A DNA stretch of 9,607 bases, from assembly GCA_013695075.1 (NCBI GenBank), contig JACDBE010000212.1, positions 1 through 9,607 on the forward strand. Reading direction: 5' to 3'. Both the position numbers and the translations under genes were made by a program. This DNA comes from Acidimicrobiia bacterium. GTDB lineage: Bacteria > Actinomycetota > Acidimicrobiia > Spongiisociales > UBA5794. A model generated the notes under the pieces. It made no database searches. It was not told the origin of the DNA and worked only from the letters and a program-made list of their open reading frames with translations. This document shows, piece after piece, positions 1 to 7,487 of this stretch; position 1 is the first letter of the stretch; each line of letters begins with the position of its first letter.

Positions 1-703
1 GCAACCCGACGACAACTGGTACCGGTCGCTGTTCACCCCCGCGCCGGGCCAGATCTCCGGCGAGTTCACCCCCGATTACGCCCTGATCGAGCCGGACCGG
101 ATCCGCCGGGTCGCCGCCCTCAATCCCGACCTTCGGGTCATCTATATGCTGCGCAACCCCATCGAGCGGGCCTGGTCGCATGCCGCCATGACCGGCCGGT
201 CGTCGTCCGGGGTGACCACCGGCACCGACTGGTTCGACACCGTGCTGTCCAATCCCCGGTTGCGGATGCACACCGACTACCCGACCAACCTGGACAACTG
301 GCTGTCGGTGTTCGCTCCACAGCAGATGTTCGTCGGCTTCTTGGAGGACATATCGTTCCATCCCGGTCTGCTGCTGGCTTCCGTTTACGAGTTCCTCGGT
401 GTCGATCCCGATGTCGCCTCTCCGATGGTGACCCGCAGGGTCTACGCCGGTAACACCAACGCCATCCCCACCGCCCTCGCCGTTCGCCTGGCCGAGGAAT
501 ACCACCCGCAGCTGGTGTGGCTGGCGGACCGGTTCGGTGGCTACGCCACGGTGTGGTTGGCGATCGCCGAAGACCTGCTCCGTCGCCCTCCACCCCAACC
601 GCACATCCGATATCCGTTCTGGGACAGCGACCTGCCCGCCGCCCAGGGATACCGCCCACCGACCGGCGATCCCCCGCAGGTGCAGAGCGCCCCTCTTGGC
701 TGA
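1..703 (+). CDS. Sulfotransferase, C-terminal part (5' end outside window)
   Basis: The reading frame is open from base 2 to a TGA at 701-703, giving 233 visible residues with the N-terminus missing. It reads as a PAPS-dependent sulfotransferase, which moves a sulfuryl group from PAPS to an acceptor hydroxyl or amine; the acceptor cannot be told. The best evidence is the 3'-phosphate-binding motif RVIYMLRNPIERAWSHA at visible residues 45-61: R51 and S59 are the expected PAPS 3'-phosphate ligands. A GEFTPDYALI segment sits just before it (residues 20-29), as in many bacterial members. The FLEDISFHPG...FLGVDP segment further on also fits the family. The N-terminal P-loop-like 5'-phosphosulfate motif would lie upstream of the window. 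The last 40 or so residues are proline-rich and less family-like. It is convergent with the ATPase gene. The first ATG in view (base 146) is internal, since family-like sequence precedes it. Confidence 0.85.
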   Translation, partial: QPDDNWYRSLFTPAPGQISGEFTPDYALIEPDRIRRVAALNPDLRVIYMLRNPIERAWSHAAMTGRSSSGVTTGTDWFDTVLSNPRLRMHTDYPTNLDNWLSVFAPQQMFVGFLEDISFHPGLLLASVYEFLGVDPDVASPMVTRRVYAGNTNAIPTALAVRLAEEYHPQLVWLADRFGGYATVWLAIAEDLLRRPPPQPHIRYPFWDSDLPAAQGYRPPTGDPPQVQSAPLG

Positions 704-911
704 CCGGAGACCTCCGACCAACGCACCGGGTAGGGGCTTGCGAGCACACCGATTCGAGACTGGCGCCGACCCCCAAGGCCAGAGCAAGAGTGAGCGACCA
801 AAGGCAATGGCGTCATGGGTGCCCACGAGTGACGTTGCCCCACGACCGACAGGTGCTGTCAGGGTGTGGCGAGGGTAGGTCGGCCGGTGCTGGCCTGTTC
901 CGCGGCGGGCG
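704..911. other. Convergent intergenic gap without a recognised gene
   Basis: These 208 bases separate the sulfotransferase stop from the stop of the minus-strand ATPase gene. Short open frames cross the gap on both strands but show no family resemblance and no start with a ribosome-binding site. The one structured element I see is the hairpin at 803-839. A short GGCC...GGCC repeat at 882-895 is too small to interpret. Confidence 0.6.
803..839 (-). terminator. Possible terminator hairpin between convergent genes
   Basis: GGCAA (803-807) pairs with TTGCC (835-839) and CGTCA (811-815) pairs with TGACG (830-834), giving ten base pairs interrupted by a 3-nt bulge (808-810). A small inner TGG/CCA pairing is possible. 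Read on the minus strand, the hairpin is followed by TTT and then mixed sequence, so it fits an imperfect terminator for the ATPase gene, whose stop codon lies about 70 bases before it. On the plus strand there is no T-run. The structure is visible; the terminator role is inferred. Confidence 0.35.
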
Positions 912-2081
912 CTAGCGGGTGGCGCGGCGTTGTAGGAAGGTGTGGAAGCCGGGGGCGGTGTAGTCGTACTCGCCGCGGCGGACCCGGTAGAGCACCCCGG
1001 CGGCGGCGATGCGGCCCATCAACACGTTGATGTTGCCGGTGGACTTGGGGCTGGCGGCGATGACATCGGCGACCACGATCGGCGGGTAGGGGCAGGTGCC
1101 GGTGGCGATGAGCACGTCCTGTTCGGCGGGGGTGAGCAGCCGCACCCTGGGTTCGTAGAAGTCGGTGTCGAGCCGCCGGGTGATGTCGGGTTCCACCACC
1201 GCCAGCAGGTCCCGGGACAGATGCTGGACGTCGGCCTGGTCGGCGGCGTCCCACAGCTCAGCGCCCCATAGCTGGACGAAATAGGGGTAACCGCCGATGC
1301 GGCGCATCACGGCGTCGACCAGGTCGTCGGCGATGGTGACCCCGGTGCCGTCGAGGGGACGGATCAGCGCCTGGCGGGCCGCTTCGCCGTCCAGCGAACC
1401 GACGTTCTCGCCGCGGAACATCCGCTCGGTGTAGGTGCGGGCCCGCAGCAACCGGGCGGCCAGGCTGGGCAGCCCGCACACCACCAGGCACACCGGGACG
1501 GCGCTGCGCTGCAATGTCGACACCGCCGCCACCAGCACCGACAGCGAGGCGGGGTCCTCCAGCACCTGGGCCTCGTCGAACATCAGGATCACTCCCAGCT
1601 TGCCGTGGCCGACGGCGGTGGCCACGGTGGCGTAGATGGTCTCCGCCAGGGCGATGTCGTCGTCGTCGGCGCTGGGATCGAACGACAGCCGCACGTCGTC
1701 GAAGCCGATCTCCAACTTGGCCACCTGCTCCACCGCCTTGCCCACCTTGCGTCGGATGCGGGCGCTGCGGGAGATCTGGCGGCGCAACCGCTCGCACAGG
1801 GCAGACACCGTGTCCACCATCACCTCGGCGGTGTCGTGGCGATGCTCGAGCTCCAGCATCTCGGTGACCCATCCCTCCTCGGCGGCGATCATCTCGTACT
1901 CGCCGAGCAACACGGTCTTGCCCACGCCCCGCAGACCGGTGACCCGCACGTTGGCGGGGATCTCGGGGGCGGAACGCAGCATCGAACGGAAGCGGCGCAA
2001 CTCGTCGCTGCGGCCGGCCAGGTACACCGGGGTCAACCCGACCCCGGGCCGGTACGGGTTCCTCCCCGGCATGGGACTCAT
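912..2081 (-). CDS. ORC/Cdc6-like AAA (STAND-type) ATPase, function unknown
   Basis: A 389-residue cytoplasmic P-loop ATPase. In order it has an N-terminal NPYRPG segment (residues 8-13), a YLAGRSDEL box (20-28) typical of ORC/Cdc6-like and AAA_16 ATPases, Walker A GLRGVGKT (49-56), Walker B VILMFDEAQ (164-172, D169/E170), a sensor-1-like strand VCLVVCGLPS (197-206) and a GGYPYFVQLWG motif (263-273) in the lid region. The last 75 or so residues (from LLTPAEQDVLIA) look like a winged helix, so DNA or partner binding is possible. No signal peptide or membrane segment is seen. The start is uncertain: I chose ATG at 2081 because relatives begin shortly before NPY. ATG at 2072 and GTG at 2129 are in frame, and none has a clear Shine-Dalgarno, so a leaderless or short-leader mRNA is possible. 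It is transcribed divergently from rpsL. The cellular role is unknown. Confidence 0.8.
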   Translation of the reverse strand: MSPMPGRNPYRPGVGLTPVYLAGRSDELRRFRSMLRSAPEIPANVRVTGLRGVGKTVLLGEYEMIAAEEGWVTEMLELEHRHDTAEVMVDTVSALCERLRRQISRSARIRRKVGKAVEQVAKLEIGFDDVRLSFDPSADDDDIALAETIYATVATAVGHGKLGVILMFDEAQVLEDPASLSVLVAAVSTLQRSAVPVCLVVCGLPSLAARLLRARTYTERMFRGENVGSLDGEAARQALIRPLDGTGVTIADDLVDAVMRRIGGYPYFVQLWGAELWDAADQADVQHLSRDLLAVVEPDITRRLDTDFYEPRVRLLTPAEQDVLIATGTCPYPPIVVADVIAASPKSTGNINVLMGRIAAAGVLYRVRRGEYDYTAPGFHTFLQRRATR

Positions 2082-2091
2082 AACAGGGCTG

Positions 2092-2120
2092 ATGTTAGGA
2101 ATGGTCGACCGGTGACGGAA
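2092..2120 (-). promoter_or_regulatory. Possible promoter for the minus-strand ATPase gene
   Basis: On the minus strand TTCCGT (2120-2115) lies 17 bases before TAACAT (2097-2092), which ends 10 bases before the chosen ATG. This would give a very short leader, matching the lack of a ribosome-binding site. A second candidate -10, AACAAT (2142-2137), sits 7 bases before the alternative GTG at 2129 and would make that start leaderless. Both are weak matches. Confidence 0.25.
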
Positions 2121-2129
2121 TAGACCCAC

Positions 2130-2161
2130 TTGTTACATTGTTACTGTTGGGAGTACCCAAC
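2130..2161. repeat. Tandem TTGTTAC repeat and adjacent inverted repeat
   Basis: TTGTTAC occurs at 2130-2136 and again at 2138-2144, with an 8-bp period. Directly after it, GTTGGG (2146-2151) and CCCAAC (2156-2161) form an inverted repeat around AGTA. The block is the most AT-rich part of the divergent region, between the ATPase gene and the rpsL -10. It could be a protein-binding site or part of a minus-strand promoter; the sequence does not say which. Confidence 0.4.
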
Positions 2162-2171
2162 CGGAGCAGGC

Positions 2172-2204
2172 TTGTTCCCGGCGGGGGCGGCGGCGCGGTA
2201 TACT
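2172..2204 (+). promoter_or_regulatory. Probable promoter of the rpsL-rpsG-fusA operon
   Basis: TATACT at 2199-2204 is a five-of-six match to the -10 consensus and stands out in GC-rich surroundings. The -35 is less clear: TTGTTC (2172-2177) is the better hexamer but 21 bases away, while TTCCCG (2175-2180) gives an 18-base spacer. Transcription would begin near 2211, giving a leader of about 195 nt. The -10 region resembles the one before rpsJ (5367-5372). Confidence 0.6.
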
Positions 2205-2210
2205 CGCCGG

Positions 2211-2405
2211 CAGATCTTCCCGATCGGACTCCCGTTTACCCGGAGGCGCCTAGGCGCTGTTGTGAGCGGAGCGAGTCCCCAGGGTCGGCGGCGACACAGC
2301 CTCAGGGCTCGGTTGCGGCCGATCGTTGTGTGTCCGGACCTCCGCCGGCCGCCTGGGCGGGAAACCCCTTCACACGACAAGGCGACACCGAAGCGAGGAC
2401 GATGC
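2211..2405 (+). promoter_or_regulatory. Untranslated leader of rpsL with potential RNA structure
   Basis: About 195 bases lie between the predicted transcription start and rpsL. A possible stem pairs GGACTC (2226-2231) with GAGTCC (2273-2278), extended by CCG (2232-2234) with CGG (2267-2269) across a bulge. It encloses a perfect 12-bp palindrome, GCGCCTAGGCGC (2246-2257). A second set pairs GACACA (2293-2298) with TGTGTC (2329-2334), with GGTC/GACC outside it. An open frame in phase with rpsL crosses the region, but its upstream part has no family resemblance. Leader-based control of the str operon is inferred; no known element was recognised. Confidence 0.4.
2395..2399 (+). promoter_or_regulatory. 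Ribosome-binding site setting the rpsL GTG start
   Basis: GAGGA at 2395-2399 lies 6 bases before GTG 2406. This supports the GTG start over the out-of-frame ATG at 2402 and over upstream in-frame codons, and it matches the usual uS12 N-terminus (M-P-T-x-x-Q-x-V-R-K). Confidence 0.65.
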
Positions 2406-2774
2406 GTGCCCACCGTTGAGCAGATGGTCCGCAAGGGCCGGAGCCCCAAGCCGAAGAAGACCAAGACCCTGGCGCTGGCCGGGTCGCCGCAGCGCCGCGG
2501 GGTGTGCACCCGCGTCTACACGGTCACCCCCAAGAAGCCCAACTCGGCGCTGCGCAAGGTGGCCCGGGTGCGGCTCAGCTCCCAGATCGAGGTCACCGCC
2601 TACATCCCCGGCGAGGGGCACAACCTGCAGGAGCACTCCATCGTGCTCGTCCGCGGCGGCCGGGTGAAGGACCTGCCCGGTGTCCGCTACAAGATCATCC
2701 GGGGCGCCCTCGACGCCGCCGGTGTCGACCGGCGCAAACAGTCGCGGTCCCGCTACGGCGCCAAGAAGGCCTGA
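2406..2774 (+). CDS. rpsL: 30S ribosomal protein uS12 (S12)
   Basis: 122 residues, close to the usual 123-124 for bacteria, starting at GTG 2406. uS12 lies at the decoding centre of the small subunit and takes part in tRNA selection. Conserved blocks are QRRGVCTRVYTVTPKKPNSA (residues 29-48), EGHNLQEHS (70-78) and RGGRVKDLPGVRY (83-95). The positions where substitutions give streptomycin resistance, K43 and K88, are both the wild-type lysine, and D89, the site of beta-methylthiolation in some bacteria, is present, so a streptomycin-sensitive uS12 is expected. It is the first gene of the str operon. Only 3 bases separate its stop from rpsG, so the rpsL-rpsG spacer used for S7 feedback in E. 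coli is absent. No oddities in the protein. Confidence 0.98.
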   Translation: MPTVEQMVRKGRSPKPKKTKTLALAGSPQRRGVCTRVYTVTPKKPNSALRKVARVRLSSQIEVTAYIPGEGHNLQEHSIVLVRGGRVKDLPGVRYKIIRGALDAAGVDRRKQSRSRYGAKKA

Positions 2775-2777
2775 ACC

Positions 2778-3245
2778 ATGCGCAGAGCACCCGCCGAGAT
2801 CCAGAAGCTCGAACCCGATCCGGTATACCGCAGCCTGCTGGTCACCCAGGTGATCAACAAGGTGTTGTGGCGCGGCAAGAAGGGCGCTGCCCGTCGCATC
2901 GTGTACGGGGCCCTCGACATCGTCGACAAGCGCACCGGCGGCGACCCGTTGTCGACCCTGAAGAAGGCCGTCGACAACATCCGTCCCCAGCTCGAGGTGC
3001 GTTCCCGCCGCGTGGGCGGCTCCTCGTACCAGGTACCGGTGGAGGTGCGGCCCCGCCGCGCCCAGACCCTGGCGGTGCGTTGGCTGGTGGAGTTCGCCCG
3101 CAAGCGCCGCGAAGCGACCATGGCCGAGCGGCTCGCCAACGAGATCCTGGACGCCGCCAACCGGGGCGGCGCCGCCGTCAAGCGGCGCGAGGACGTCCAC
3201 AAGATGGCCGAATCGAACAAGGCCTTCGCCCACTACCGCTGGTAA
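2778..3245 (+). CDS. rpsG: 30S ribosomal protein uS7 (S7)
   Basis: 155 residues, the normal bacterial length. uS7 nucleates assembly of the 30S head and lies at the E-site and mRNA exit side. Recognisable blocks are DPVYRSLLVTQVINKVLWRGKK (from about residue 14), SRRVGGSSYQVPVEVRP (about 75-91) forming the beta-hairpin arm, TLAVRWLVEFARKR, and the C-terminal KMAESNKAFAHYRW. The common REDTH motif reads REDVH here. The ATG follows the rpsL stop by 3 bases, and an AAGAAGG stretch inside the end of rpsL can act as its ribosome-binding site, so it is probably translationally coupled to rpsL. fusA begins 5 bases after its stop. Confidence 0.98.
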   Translation: MRRAPAEIQKLEPDPVYRSLLVTQVINKVLWRGKKGAARRIVYGALDIVDKRTGGDPLSTLKKAVDNIRPQLEVRSRRVGGSSYQVPVEVRPRRAQTLAVRWLVEFARKRREATMAERLANEILDAANRGGAAVKRREDVHKMAESNKAFAHYRW

Positions 3246-3250
3246 GAACC

Positions 3251-5335
<2,085 letters not shown>

Positions 5336-5342
5336 CCCCAAC

Positions 5343-5372
5343 TTGCTCGCCGCCGCCGGCGGCGTGTACACT
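5343..5372 (+). promoter_or_regulatory. Probable promoter of the S10 operon (before rpsJ)
   Basis: TTGCTC (5343-5348) and TACACT (5367-5372) are separated by 18 bases, a reasonable sigma-70-type promoter beginning 8 bases after the fusA stop. The spacer contains a perfect 14-bp palindrome, CGCCGCCGGCGGCG (5351-5364). Transcription would begin near 5379. The bases around this -10 resemble those before rpsL, which supports a shared promoter type. Read-through from fusA is also possible, as no T-run terminator is seen between them. Confidence 0.55.
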
Positions 5373-5457
5373 CCAGCGATCCGCGGACGGATGGTCCGCG
5401 CCCCCATGGAACCTTCCACGGTCGTCGGGTTCGCCCCCCTCGACCCCGACCAGACCC

Positions 5458-5543
5458 GTGATGTACCCATTGCGGTACCGCTCGCCCGGTGGTCAGTCAC
5501 CGCCCCTTGCGGAGCGCTCGCTGTCGCCGCCCGGTGATGTACC
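5458..5543 (+). repeat. 10-bp direct repeat GTGATGTACC in the rpsJ leader
   Basis: GTGATGTACC occurs at 5458-5467 and again at 5534-5543, 76 bases apart and flanking the third hairpin of the leader. A 10-bp perfect palindrome, GCGGTACCGC (5472-5481), lies just after the first copy and shares GTACC with the repeats. No function is known. Confidence 0.5.
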
Positions 5544-5560
5544 TGATGGTCCGTAGAGAC

Positions 5561-5564
5561 AGGA
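5561..5564 (+). promoter_or_regulatory. Ribosome-binding site setting the rpsJ GTG start
   Basis: AGGA at 5561-5564 lies 6 bases before GTG 5571. This start gives the family-like N-terminus VANEPRIRIRLKAYDH. Confidence 0.6.
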
Positions 5565-5570
5565 CCCTTC

Positions 5571-5882
5571 GTGGCCAACGAGCCTCGGATCAGAATCCGC
5601 CTCAAGGCGTACGACCACTCGGTGGTCGACGAGTCGGCGCGCAAGATCGCCGAAACCGTGGTCCGCACCCAGGCGCGGATCCGGGGCCCGCTGCCGCTGC
5701 CCACCCGGATCCACCGCTACACCGTCATCCGCGGCCCGCACGTCGACAAGACCAGCCGGGAGCACTTCGAGATGCGCATCCACAAACGGCTCATCGACAT
5801 CATCGACCCCACCCCGAAGACGGTTGACGCCCTGATGCGTCTCGACCTGCCCGCCGGAGTGGAAGTGGAGATCAAGACATGA
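5571..5882 (+). CDS. rpsJ: 30S ribosomal protein uS10 / NusE
   Basis: 103 residues, the normal length. uS10 is a 30S head protein and, as NusE, pairs with NusB in transcription antitermination of rRNA operons. Family blocks are RIRLKAYDHSVVDESARKI (about 7-25), GPLPLPT (about 39-45), the ribosome-binding loop around RGPHVDKTSREHFEMR, and DLPAGVEVEIKT at the C-terminus. Small departures from the common sequence are RTQAR instead of the usual TGA-type segment, RGPHVDK for RSPHVDK, and IHKRL for THKRL. It is the first gene of the S10 operon and follows the structured leader. Its TGA overlaps the ATG of rplC by 4 bases (ATGA), so rplC is probably translationally coupled. Confidence 0.97.
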   Translation: MANEPRIRIRLKAYDHSVVDESARKIAETVVRTQARIRGPLPLPTRIHRYTVIRGPHVDKTSREHFEMRIHKRLIDIIDPTPKTVDALMRLDLPAGVEVEIKT

Positions 5883-6517
5883 AGGCCATCCTCGGCGAGA
5901 AGCTGGGCATGACCCAGGTATTCGACGACCAGGCGCGGGTGGTCCCGGTGACGGTGATCAAGGCTGGGCCGGTACACATCACCCAGATCAAGAACGACCA
6001 GCGCGACGGGTACTCCGCAATCCAGATCGCCTTCAAGGAGCTGCGCGCCAAACAGGTCAACCGCCCCCAGGCGGGCCACTTCGCCAGGGCCAATGTCACC
6101 CCGAGCAAGCACATCGTCGAGGTTCGGGTGGACGACGTTTCCGAGTACAAGATCGGCCAACGGATCGGGGTCGGCGACCTGTTCACCGCCGGCATGATGG
6201 CCGACGTCACCGGGGTGTCCCGGGGCAAGGGTTTCGCCGGGGTGATGAAGCGACACAACTTCAAGGGGCAGGGCGGCTCCCACGGTGCCCACAAGGTCCA
6301 TCGCGCCCCCGGTTCGTTGGGGGCCTGTGCCACCCCGGCCCGGGTGTTCAAAGGCAAGCGGCTGCCCGGCAGGATGGGCAACGACACCACCACCGTGCTC
6401 AACCTGGAAGTGGTGCAGGTGGACGCCGACCGCGACCTGCTGATGGTCAGGGGCGCCGTGCCCGGCCCCAAGGGCGCCGTGCTGATCATCCGTGAGGCGG
6501 TGAAGTCCCGTGCCTGA
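5879..6517 (+). CDS. rplC: 50S ribosomal protein uL3 (L3)
   Basis: 212 residues, the normal length. uL3 is an early 23S rRNA-binding assembly protein whose long extension reaches toward the peptidyl-transferase centre. Diagnostic blocks are the N-terminal MKAILGEKLGMTQVFDD, DVTGVSRGKGFAGVMKRHNF (about 110-129), the GSHGAHKVHRAPGSLGACATP extension and RVFKGKRLPGRMGN. The glutamine methylated by PrmB in E. coli (in NQTP) is replaced by Ala in ACATP, as I recall for actinobacteria, so that modification is not expected. GGAG at 5867-5870 lies 8 bases before the ATG. Its end overlaps the rplD GTG by 8 bases. Confidence 0.97.
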   Translation: MKAILGEKLGMTQVFDDQARVVPVTVIKAGPVHITQIKNDQRDGYSAIQIAFKELRAKQVNRPQAGHFARANVTPSKHIVEVRVDDVSEYKIGQRIGVGDLFTAGMMADVTGVSRGKGFAGVMKRHNFKGQGGSHGAHKVHRAPGSLGACATPARVFKGKRLPGRMGNDTTTVLNLEVVQVDADRDLLMVRGAVPGPKGAVLIIREAVKSRA

Positions 6518-7199
6518 CAAGCTGACCGCCGAGCTGTGGAGCGCAGACGGCACCCGGCAGGGTGAGGTCGAACTGTCCGCCGAGATCTTCGGCATCGAAC
6601 CCAACGTCGCCGTGATGCACCAGGTGGTTACCGCCCAACTGGGTGCTGCCCGCGCCGGGACCCACTCCACCAAGACCCGCGCCGAGGTGCGCGGCGGCGG
6701 CAGGAAGCCGTGGCGGCAGAAGGGTCTGGGACGGGCCCGTCACGGATCGATCCGCTCCCCGCAGTGGGCCGGTGGTGGAGTGGCCCACGGGCCCAAGCCG
6801 CGCGACTACTCGCAGCGGACTCCCAAGAAGATGCGCCGCCTCGCCCTGCGCAGCGCCCTGTCCGCCCGGGCCGCCGGTGGGCAGATCAAGGTGGTGGAGT
6901 CCTTCGAGGTGTGGGACCGGCCTCGCACCAAGCAGGCCGTTGCCCTGCTGGCGGCGATGGGGGTGACCGGCAAGGTGCTGCTCATCGCCGAGGACCACGA
7001 ACGGGTGGCGATCACGTCGTTCCGCAACCTGGCAACGGTCATCGCCGCCAACCTGGGTCAGGCCAACACCTACGACGTGCTGTGGGCCGACACCATCGTG
7101 ATGAGCCGAGGCACCCTGGAGCTTGGCCAATCGACCCCCCGGGGCACCGCCGAGCACGCCGCCGCGGTGCGCACCGCCGGTGACGGGGAGGCGACATGA
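6510..7199 (+). CDS. rplD: 50S ribosomal protein uL4 (L4)
   Basis: 229 residues with a GTG start at 6510 inside the last codons of rplC. uL4 binds 23S rRNA, and its long loop lines the narrow part of the peptide exit tunnel near the macrolide site. That loop is recognisable from TKTRAEVRGGGRKPWRQKG through GLGRARHGSIRSPQWAGGG to VAHGPKPRDY (about residues 53-101). The globular part continues with TPKKMRRLALRSALSARA and the Rossmann-like C-terminal half. A hydrophilic tail of about 20 residues follows the usual C-terminal helix region. The best ribosome-binding candidate (GAGG, 6494-6497) is 12 bases away, so coupling to rplC translation is likely. In E. coli L4 also represses its own operon; whether it does so here through the rpsJ leader is untested. 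Its stop overlaps rplW by 4 bases. Confidence 0.97.
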   Translation: MPDKLTAELWSADGTRQGEVELSAEIFGIEPNVAVMHQVVTAQLGAARAGTHSTKTRAEVRGGGRKPWRQKGLGRARHGSIRSPQWAGGGVAHGPKPRDYSQRTPKKMRRLALRSALSARAAGGQIKVVESFEVWDRPRTKQAVALLAAMGVTGKVLLIAEDHERVAITSFRNLATVIAANLGQANTYDVLWADTIVMSRGTLELGQSTPRGTAEHAAAVRTAGDGEAT

Positions 7200-7483
7200 A
7201 GAACCCTCGCGACATCATCTTCCAACCGGTGGTTTCGGAGAAGTCCTACGACCTCATAGAGGCCAACAACACCTACACCTTCGAGGTCGACCGACGCACC
7301 AACAAGACCGAGATCCGCCACGCCGTGGAGAAGATCTTCGGGGTCAAGGTGGTCGGGGTCAACACCATCAATCGCAGGGGCAAGCAGAAGCGCACCGCCT
7401 TCAAGGTGGGCAAGCGCTCGGACACCAAACGTGCCCTAGTGACGCTGGCCTCCGGCGACTCCATAGACATCTTCGAGGTGTGA
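7196..7483 (+). CDS. rplW: 50S ribosomal protein uL23 (L23)
   Basis: 95 residues, typical for bacteria. uL23 sits at the tunnel exit and is the docking site for trigger factor and SRP. Family features are PVVSEKSYDLIEANNTYTFEVDR near the N-terminus, the NKTEIRHAVEKIFGVKV segment (about 39-55), the basic loop NRRGKQKRT and the C-terminal KRALVTLASGDSIDIFEV. The ATG at 7196 overlaps the rplD stop (ATGA) and has a strong GGGGAGG upstream at 7185-7191. The spacer to rplB is 4 bases. Confidence 0.96.
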   Translation: MKNPRDIIFQPVVSEKSYDLIEANNTYTFEVDRRTNKTEIRHAVEKIFGVKVVGVNTINRRGKQKRTAFKVGKRSDTKRALVTLASGDSIDIFEV

Positions 7484-7487
7484 GGCC

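Larger units (their letters stand above)
5379..5570 (+). promoter_or_regulatory. Structured untranslated leader of the S10 operon
   Basis: About 192 bases without a credible gene. Three stem-loops can be drawn. The first is CGCGGAC (5382-5388) with GTCCGCG (5394-5400), a perfect 7-bp stem with a 5-nt loop at the predicted 5' end. The second is GGTCG (5420-5424) with CGACC (5441-5445), capped by GGG-TTCG-CCC (5427-5436). The third is CGCTC (5479-5483) with GAGCG (5512-5516), enclosing CGGTG (5487-5491) with CACCG (5498-5502). No T-run follows any of them. In E. coli L4 binds the S10 leader and represses the operon; a comparable role here is inference, as no sequence resemblance was recognised. 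Confidence 0.45.

Noticed and set aside
138..776. 212-codon minus-strand frame across the sulfotransferase region
   Set aside because: It is antisense to a frame with clear PAPS-binding motifs, and its Arg/Pro/Gly-rich product is typical of a shadow frame in GC-rich DNA.
735..776. tRNA-like ATTCGAGAC segment
   Set aside because: The flanking bases do not form a T-arm stem, and no matching acceptor, D or anticodon arms can be built.
2130..2405. In-frame N-terminal extension of uS12
   Set aside because: It would start upstream of the probable promoter and has no similarity to uS12. GTG 2406 has a ribosome-binding site and the correct N-terminus.
2504..3250. Large N-terminal extension of the EF-G frame through rpsL and rpsG
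   Set aside because: The extra 249 codons overlap two certain ribosomal-protein genes in another frame. The EF-G N-terminus at 3251 is exactly that of the family.
5336..5375. Intrinsic terminator after fusA
   Set aside because: The GC-rich palindrome could form a 5-bp hairpin, but no T-run follows. It sits between good -35 and -10 hexamers, so a promoter reading is preferred.
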